This document shows positions 57,075 through 64,000 of a stretch of DNA of 64,000 nt, one piece after another. The stretch lies in the NCBI RefSeq assembly GCF_020497125.1, contig NC_059087.1:13239925-13303924 (forward strand). The letters run 5' to 3'. Numbering within the stretch: the stretch's first letter is position 1; every line of letters begins with the position of its first letter. This DNA comes from Mauremys mutica (Eukaryota > Chordata > Testudines > Geoemydidae). The notes beneath the pieces were generated by a model. It saw nothing but the letters and a program-made list of their open reading frames with translations. It was not told where the DNA came from and ran no database searches. Both the position numbers and the translations under genes were made by a program.

Positions 57075-57376
57075 CAGGGGTAGGCAACCTATGGCACACG
57101 TGCCGAACACTGATTTTCAGGGGCACTCACACTGCCCGGGTCCTGGCCACTGGTCCCGGTGGGGCTCTGCATTTTAATTTAATTTTAAATGAAGCTTCTT
57201 AAACATTTTAAAAATCTTATTTACTTTACATACAGCAATAGTTTAGTTATATATTACAGACTTATAGAAAGAGACCTTCTAAAAACATTAAAATATATTA
57301 GTGGCACGCGTAACTTTAAATTAGAGTGAATAAATGAAGACTTGGCACATCACTTCTGAAAGGTTGCTGACCCCTG
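57075..57376 (-). mobile_element. hAT-type transposon (GGTTGGCAACC family), inverted copy, perfect 8-base target duplication
   Basis: A 302-base element from CAGGGGTAGGCAACCTATGG to AAAGGTTGCTGACCCCTG, flanked by CTCTAGAG (57067-57074 and 57377-57384). Its body matches 55624-55933 as reverse complement, including the TAATTTAAGGTTTCGCG/ACGCGTAACTTTAAATTA region. Confidence 0.93.
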
Positions 57377-57420
57377 CTCTAGAGGGAGGTGCAAGACCCC
57401 TGCTCTAGAGGGAGGTGCAA
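57369..57420 (+). repeat. 26-base tandem duplication spanning a transposon end
   Basis: The unit from GACCCCTGCTCTAGAGG to AGGTGCAA occurs twice in succession (57369-57394 and 57395-57420). It includes the last 8 bases of the hAT element, its target duplication and flank, so the duplication is younger than the insertion. Confidence 0.9.
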
Positions 57421-60400
57421 GAACCCTGCAGTCGGCAGGTGGGACATAATCACACCACATTAGATATAATCCTGATATATAATAGAGATTTGCTGAAGCC
57501 CCATAGTGGTTTAATATACTTTCCTGTATTATCGTAATCTGTTAACGGATAATAAGAATGTCTAGTCATAAAATATCCAGTGCTTTTTTAATCTTACTAA
57601 GTTCTTGCAGTGACCATCAATTCCACAGTCCCATTGTTTGGAAAAAGTGTTTCCTTTTAGCAGTTTTGAATTCGCTACCTTTTAATTTTATTGAATGTCC
57701 CCTTGTTTTGTATTATGAGACAGGGTGAACACAGAAGCACCTCATCTGCTTTCTCTATTCAGTTCATTATTGTGTATATGTCTATCCTGTCTCCTTTTAT
57801 CTTTTTTCTATGAGATTTATTTACCTATCTTTTCATTGTTACTTCATATGATCACTGAATCATTCTTGTAGCCCTTCTTCCAAACCCCAACCCTTTACTT
57901 TTAAAGCAGCACATCCAAATACAACCTCAGTGCACATTGTGAATAATTCTGGTATTTTAATATCATGCCACTTTGAATTTTATTTTACTTTCAGTTACTA
58001 AAGATGGTTTTCAAGCATCTCAAGGGAGCCCAGCTTTAACCGAGGAACTGTGGTTTAGCATTGTTACAGCAGAATTAGCATTGATCATGTTGAATCAGTG
58101 TCATTGGAGAATGTTTTACTTCGCTATTTTAAAAAACACTTAAGCTCCTCTCCAGCTTTCCTAGCATGCTTGATTCTCCTTTCCTCTCCATAATATCAGT
58201 AAATTGATGTTTAATATAGATAACGAAAGACTTAAAATCCACTTTTTCCTCATGGTGTACACTTTTGTCTTTGTAGTTGAGTGTAGACAAATTAATTTCA
58301 GTTAGTGTATTGTTGAGCTAGTTCAGAACTGAACCTTTTTTCAGAATACTTTCAGTTCATTATGACAATTTATTAGGAAGTTTTAGTATAAGGAACAAAC
58401 AAAAATCTCAGTCTTGCTTGGTAGAAAAGCTGTGCCTGGTTAAAGCTGTTGATCTGACTTACTTTTAAACTGGTATTTCTTCTAATGGAAAAAACATCAG
58501 AGAGCTCTTACATTCTCATACGCAGTGTTCGGGGTTTTTTTTTTTTTTTTTAAACATCTTTAAAAAAGCCCTCCTTGAATACTGGTATGATTTCTGTCAA
58601 AAAGAAAACATAACACCTCCCATCCTCCCCTTTCCCCCGCTCTCCTCTCAAATTCTTCTTTCACTAAGTTTAAATAACTTTAAAATTTTATAATGCTAGA
58701 GTACATTGCATCAGATCTTGCACTGCATTTTGAGAGTCAGTACTACTGAAGGAAAACAGATGTTCCTAAGGCAGTTCATTAAAATGGAATCCTGACAGAG
58801 AACTCGTTTAAATGTACCTTGTGCAAAATGCTTTTGTAGAAACAAACGGAGGTAGCAAAATAGATTTTCTTGGAAAAGGGCAGACAGTTGTTATAGCAAG
58901 TGAAAAGATCTATCTTCTGTAATTTGCTGTATTTTACCGTGCTATGAACTTTCAACAGAATGGTGCAGTTAAGATTTCCCTTAATGTTGACCTGTGAATT
59001 GTAAATATGGCATGTTTACAAGTCAGCATGGAGCAGAAATTAGTTATTGGAATTGGACTATATACACCAGAGTAACCTGTTAATGTGTACTTTAGCGATC
59101 ACTTTAAAGAAAGCGATTTTAATCTAGTTCTGTTTTGGAAAAGTACATAACAAGCTCATTATTGTAAAAAGCCAGTTAATCACAATTACAAATTTACAAC
59201 TCTTTGCTAGTGTCAAGATGTAGCCTAAACTACTTTAGTATAACTTTGCTTCCACTTTCAGGACCTTGTTTTTCTTATCTTCAACCTTTGACCTAAAATC
59301 CCCTAGACTCTTTTTTTTTTTTGAGTGGAAAAGTCTATAATTTATTTTGGGTTTTTTTGTAATTGCCCGTTCTGAACTATGGATGCCAAATAAAGCAAAT
59401 AGTTTGTAGGTCACGAACCTGTAACAGACTTAGCCCCGATCCTGCTGACTTTCCACACAAATAATAAAATAGTCAACAAAGCCATCATATCTGCATCCTA
59501 TCAAACACGTCTTCCCTAGAGGCCTGAACAAAGTGGACTTTCAGTGCCTCCCCTGAAGGAGGGTTCTTATTTTCACAGAAGTTTTATACTTTCCTATTCT
59601 GCTCCTTCTTTCTTTATTTCCACCATAAAGTAATCTATTTTTATTTGGATTAAAGTTTATATCAGAGGGTTGTTATATTCAGAATGAAATACCTCAATTA
59701 ACTGTTTACTTTCTGGATTTCTTTGATGTACGTCGTACAGTAAATGACAGATTGCTGTTTGCTGCAGGATAGTATGGAGGAGCAACACTCGCTTCAGTTC
59801 TAAAGCTTACTAAATAGAATACCATTTTAATGTTGCAGTCATGCTCTTCTTTGTACTTTATTTTTTAATACTTTCATATCTTTAAGTTAATTTTCAAAAA
59901 TGGTATTATACATAAAATCAAATGGACAAAACATATTTTTTCTAAGATTTATTAAATATACAGTAAAAAATGTTGTGTATTATTGCTTCCTTTTTTATGT
60001 TTGTGCAAAATTAAGTTTGTATAATGTAAATCTATTAAATATCTACAGTTTTATTCCAAAACTCAATATGAAATGAAAGGAGCAGAGGGGAAAGAGACCA
60101 TTACAATTCAGAGAGGGATGAGACTTGTAAGAGTTTAAATATCTTTTCTTGAATCTTCCACTTAAAGTATGTTCAGCTAGAGGGAAACGTTACCAGTGTG
60201 GCCTACAGTTGTTTGAAATCTGACCAGCATGTCTCCATGCATCTTTCTCTAATGTGTGAAACTGTGTAGCATTAATATATCGTAGTAGAGGAGAACCTTT
60301 GCTTTTTTTAATATATCTGCTTTGTTTATCTCTTCATATTAGCAGTATTGCACATTATTTTTCATAGGTCACTGAAGCTAAACACCAATAATAAAATATT

Positions 60401-61281
60401 GAACCTCACTGTGTTGGTTGAACTGCTTGGAAGTACAAAAGTAAAATGCTGTTTATGTTGCCCATTTTCTCATTCAGTCTTTCTCACTGTTTGCATTCTC
60501 TAGTTTGTCAAGGTGAGAGTGGATTCAGTCATGTCTTGAAGCTATTTAAGTCTAAACTAGTAAAGTGGAGCCTACTAAAACAACGACTAGTTAAAATACA
60601 CATTTTCTGTGCAAATAGTAACTACATTTTAATAAAGTAAATATTTAGTAGAGGGCAAACATTTTTAGTCACATATACTTATTATTCCAAATAATGGAAA
60701 GCAATAGAAACTCACACTCAAATGTGTTTAAAAGAAACAAAACAAAAAATACTTTTTTCCCTCACATTCATGCTTGTCCTGATCCTGCAATGCATTGCAT
60801 ATGGGTGGACATCTGTGCCCACACAGAGCCTTATTGAAGTTAATGAGATTACTCATGTGAGTAATTTGCACATGTGCATAAATTTTGGTGACATTGGGAA
60901 CATAGGAGCTCTTCAACTTGCCTAGTCGCAGAAAGGAAATTGTACCTTAATTTTGGAAGAGAGAAACGTATTTAAAAAAATAGACATAGCAAAGTGTTTC
61001 AAGATATAATGAATGTTGCCTGCAATATCAGACTTGTTTATGTTCAGTACTGGATCAGCAGTTGATGATTTGTCAGATATTCGACCTTTAATAAGCCATT
61101 GGTACAATATCCTATAAATCAAACACTGGTCCAGTGCTTAATATAAACAAGTTCCACGTTGCAGAAAAAAGCATGATAGTAATTAGCATAACTTGATTCT
61201 TAACGTCCAGTGCCTTTGGAATCACTTCATGGTGAGTAGTGCAAATACTTTTCAGCACTTGTCCTGGTCCAGCAGTTAGAG

Positions 61282-61505
61282 CAGGGGTTCTCAAATGGGG
61301 GATCGGGACCCCAAGGGGGTTGCGAGGTTATTACGGGGGGGGGGGGGTTATGAGCTGTCAGCCTCCACCCTAAACCCCGCTTTGACCCCAGCATTTATAA
61401 TGTTGAATACATTTAAAAGTGTTTTTAATTTATAGGGGGGGGGTGTCTCACTCTGAGGCTTGCTACTTGAAAGGGTTCACCAGTACAAAAGTTTGAGAAC
61501 CACCG
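61282..61505 (-). mobile_element. hAT-type transposon (GGTTCTCAAA family), perfect 8-base target duplication, close to exon 4
   Basis: A 224-base element from CAGGGGTTCTCAAATGGG to AAAGTTTGAGAACCACCG, flanked by AGTTAGAG on both sides (61274-61281 and 61506-61513). Includes a G13 run. Same family, in opposite orientation, as 12848-13075. It ends 125 bases before exon 4, leaving the acceptor region intact. Confidence 0.92.
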
Positions 61506-61630
61506 AGTTAGAGAATTCTGATTCTTTGAACCACAGATCCTATCAGTATTCATAATTTTCATACATATTTTGTGTGTCTAATTTTTGACTAGTTCTGTAC
61601 TGTAGCATTTCACTTTGTCATTTACTGTAG

Positions 61631-61716
61631 AAGCAGCTCAGGCAGAAAATGTCGAAGAAAATGAAGAACCTTTCATTGCTCCCTTGGGACTGAGTGTACC
61701 CCCTGATGTAGAACTG
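61631..61716 (+). CDS. SFSWAP: SFSWAP coding exon 4 (residues 185-213)
   Basis: An 86-base exon after acceptor CATTTACTGTAG (ending 61630) and before donor GTATGT (61717). It encodes an acidic linker ([11 protein letters not shown]) and the conserved segment [14 protein letters not shown]. The exon ends in phase 0. In SWAP proteins this segment lies just before the first SURP module, an RNA-processing protein-interaction domain. I searched the remaining 2.3 kb by eye for the SURP1 exon (P-P-T-x-K-M-H-type start) and did not find it, so the gene continues past the window. Confidence 0.95.
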
Positions 61717-64000
61717 GTATGTGTGTATATTTAATACTGCCTTTATTGCTATAAAGTTTTATGGCCGTGCATAAGGTTTTAACTGCATTTTTCCATTGAC
61801 TTTGAGTTAAAATCTACTCAGCTATTTTAAAATTAGTGGGTTAATTTAAACTGACCAAGGTAATACGGAATTAGAACTGTCATATTTTACTTGCTCCATT
61901 GAAAAGAGTGTAATTTTTGTTGTAATGTGCTTTTAGCATCACTTACAGTATTGATTAAAGTACTCTGGAAGAAAACGTAGTTGTTTTTGTAGTATTTATT
62001 TTTAAAATTGCAAAATGTATCAGCCAACAAACAAGATTATGTGCTTATAAAATGGCAAACTTTTGCAAATTCTTTGAAATAAAAGCATAAAGAACCACAT
62101 TAATATAATTTTTATTTATCTTCTCATTTGGAACAAAGATAAAACCTTGAGCAAAAATATATTTAAATTCAACTTAATTTACAAAAAAGAGGAAAAAATT
62201 TAAAATAGGGCTTGTACTAAGTAAGCAAACATCAGCTATAGCCATGTTAGAGAGCACTTCTATGAAGGAGTAATTGAAAAAATTAATACATTCTAATATA
62301 TCCCTTTATTTTGGGAACATCAGAACCACAGAAGTTTTGTTTTCATTCAGTGTTGTCACCACAGTCCATGCAATGTAATTTTTGAACTTGATACAATTTA
62401 CCTGTTTTCTATAAAACATAGGCTGAATCAACTCTTCCTTCTTCATGGAAGTTTGATTTCACTGAAGTGAGGTACCATTGATGGTTGACTACATTTGTAA
62501 ATGTTTGGAATTCAATGTTTCATGTTTTTATGACATTTTTATGATATAAACAATCTCTGTGTATTATAGAATATTTTGAAAATATTTCTGTGGAATTGCC
62601 TCAGCTCAGAGGCAACAGATTACTTAGCAATTTGCTGATGAGATCTTAATTGGCAAAAATTACTAGAATTCTGAGTAAACACTGTATTACTAGTACAATA
62701 AATACTGGCACACACAGTATACCATAGCTTTGTCTTCATTAGGTATTCATTGAAGGATTTCATCTTGTTTAATGTTGGTATCGTGGTACATATCAGAGCT
62801 ATTCATTTAACAAATCTTATATCCTTGTTTTACAATTTTTGAAATTTTTGTTTTATCAATTTCATGTTTTTTTTCCAAAGGTTTCTGTGAAATGTTTATG
62901 TAATGAAACTACGGTAGACGTATAATAATGTGCCATAAATATATCTTCAATACAGTTGTTTTTGCAGTAGGGTTTCTTTGTTATAAATGTAGGAGGTTGA
63001 GTTGCTGTCAGTGGTGGAACCCTATTAAATTGTATTTTCCCATTGGTACATTAAGAATAAATCCAGATGAACTACTCTGATCACAGTGGAATCTCTTCGT
63101 TCTGGGCTCTCCATTTCTCTCCCCTTTCAATATCTTTTTTCTCACCTGGTAGACTGCAGTTGTGATACTGCTCTTTGATTTTATGAGGGCATACAGATGG
63201 CTGCTGATGGTGTGCCTCCAAGGACCCTCTAGAAGTTGCTAGGGTCCTCTCTTAAGTTTGTGACATGTGCCAAGTGTCATCAGTCCATTTATCAAAAAAT
63301 CCAAGGTTACTATCCAAAATGCAAGTTTTCTGTTTTTCAGAGTTACTGTCAATCCCAAACCCCATTTTTAAAAATACACTTTATTTTACAGGCCAGTAGT
63401 ACTAATAATCTCAATAATAAGTTTCCCTGTCAGCATAGCAGTAATTAATCATAGCATATATTTTTCAGTGGCTTGTTCTGAAAGGAATACCATTAACTTT
63501 AAATCTAGTGTATTTGGAGAAAGAGTTAAAAATAAGTTTGATACATCCTCTGCCTCCTGCTGATATTTATGGCTTCGATAATATTTTCCTGTTCTGTTTC
63601 TCTCGCCTATTGCTGCTCAAAAGGGCCACCAGAGACCAACTGATTAAATGATTACATTGTGAAACTGGCTCTGCACATAGTTCTGTCAGATACACAAGTA
63701 AAGAAACTGATACTGTAGAGAACTTCTTTGCTAACTTTTAATTATAATAACCTCAGGTGTTACTTGTAACAGTTGGGGAAAACATTAGACAAAAGTGTGA
63801 TTATTTTTCAAGTTAATATTTTAATAAAGACTTCGGTAGAAATAAACTTGCCAAAATAAAGGTCTTTTGTGTTTACATCACCTTGAAACAAAAATATTTT
63901 TCCACATTTAAACAAATGGCACCAATCTTAATATGGTTTGCCTTAGCTGTTTTGAAATGGAATCTTGCTATGCTCTACTCAGATTTCTGTATCTGTCTGT
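61717..64000 (+). other. SFSWAP: SFSWAP intron 4, 5' part
   Basis: AT-rich intron sequence after the GTATGT donor. No repeat family, RNA gene or further exon was recognised up to the window edge. Confidence 0.8.

Larger units (their letters stand above)
50620..61630 (+). other. SFSWAP: SFSWAP intron 3
   Basis: An 11,011-base intron, the landing site of most repeats in the gene: a truncated hAT copy at 52388, a decayed DIRS-like element at about 53000-55400, two oppositely oriented hAT copies (55624-55933 and 57075-57376) and a third family at 61282-61505, only 125 bases before exon 4. The stretches 50620-52387 and 57421-61273 are AT-rich and show no gene or recognised repeat, apart from homopolymer T runs near 58535 and 59310. 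Confidence 0.9.

Noticed and set aside
62400..62475. Possible SFSWAP exon 5 (ATAG/GCTGAATCAACTC...)
   Set aside because: Acceptor-like, but the translation does not resemble the SURP1-proximal sequence and no suitable donor keeps the frame.

Overview
The window is vertebrate nuclear DNA, most likely from a turtle or a close reptile relative. The evidence is AT-rich intergenic sequence with decayed CR1 LINE copies, a tRNA-derived SINE starting TATCAGAGGGGTAGCCG (as I remember it, typical of turtles), many short hAT-type non-autonomous DNA transposons, ancient MIR-like SINEs, two solo LTRs and a DIRS-like relic. There are no bacterial-style operons, CRISPR arrays or rRNA/tRNA genes. The species assignment is inference from repeat content.

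One protein-coding gene is clear. It is the 5' part of SFSWAP (suppressor-of-white-apricot splicing regulator) on the + strand. Four coding exons (46980-47224, 49746-49915, 50482-50619, 61631-61716) join in frame through canonical GT-AG introns into the first 213 residues, covering the DRY_EERY region. The SURP and RS domains lie beyond the right edge. Upstream is a CpG-island promoter with two ETS-type sites, a YY1-like site and a short upstream ORF. Intron 1 holds an unusually CpG-rich block that looks like an unannotated cassette ('poison') exon. That is the most interesting candidate in the window, because the Drosophila homologue controls its own level through splicing of its early introns.

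Layout: 1-46.2 kb is intergenic, without a convincing host gene. It holds MIR relics, a local template-switch rearrangement (3.66-4.43 kb), a solo LTR inside a MITE (12.2-12.7 kb), CR1 pieces (14.9-15.35, 18.4-18.7 and 24.96-28.14 kb, the last carrying a nested hAT element and a fold-back SINE), a second solo LTR inside an unclassified transposon (34.1-35.2 kb), a retroelement promoter/ORF relic (35.4-36.6 kb), palindromic tRNA-like repeats (3.8 and 42.3-42.8 kb), more hAT elements and a second copy of the unclassified transposon (44.8-45.7 kb). 46.2-46.62 kb is a C-rich degenerate minisatellite. 46.62-64 kb is the SFSWAP promoter, exons 1-4 and introns. Intron 3 contains a decayed DIRS-like element, two hAT copies in inverted orientation and a third hAT copy.

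Coordinates of elements flanked by target-site duplications were read base by base. Boundaries of old repeats are approximate. No database search was possible.
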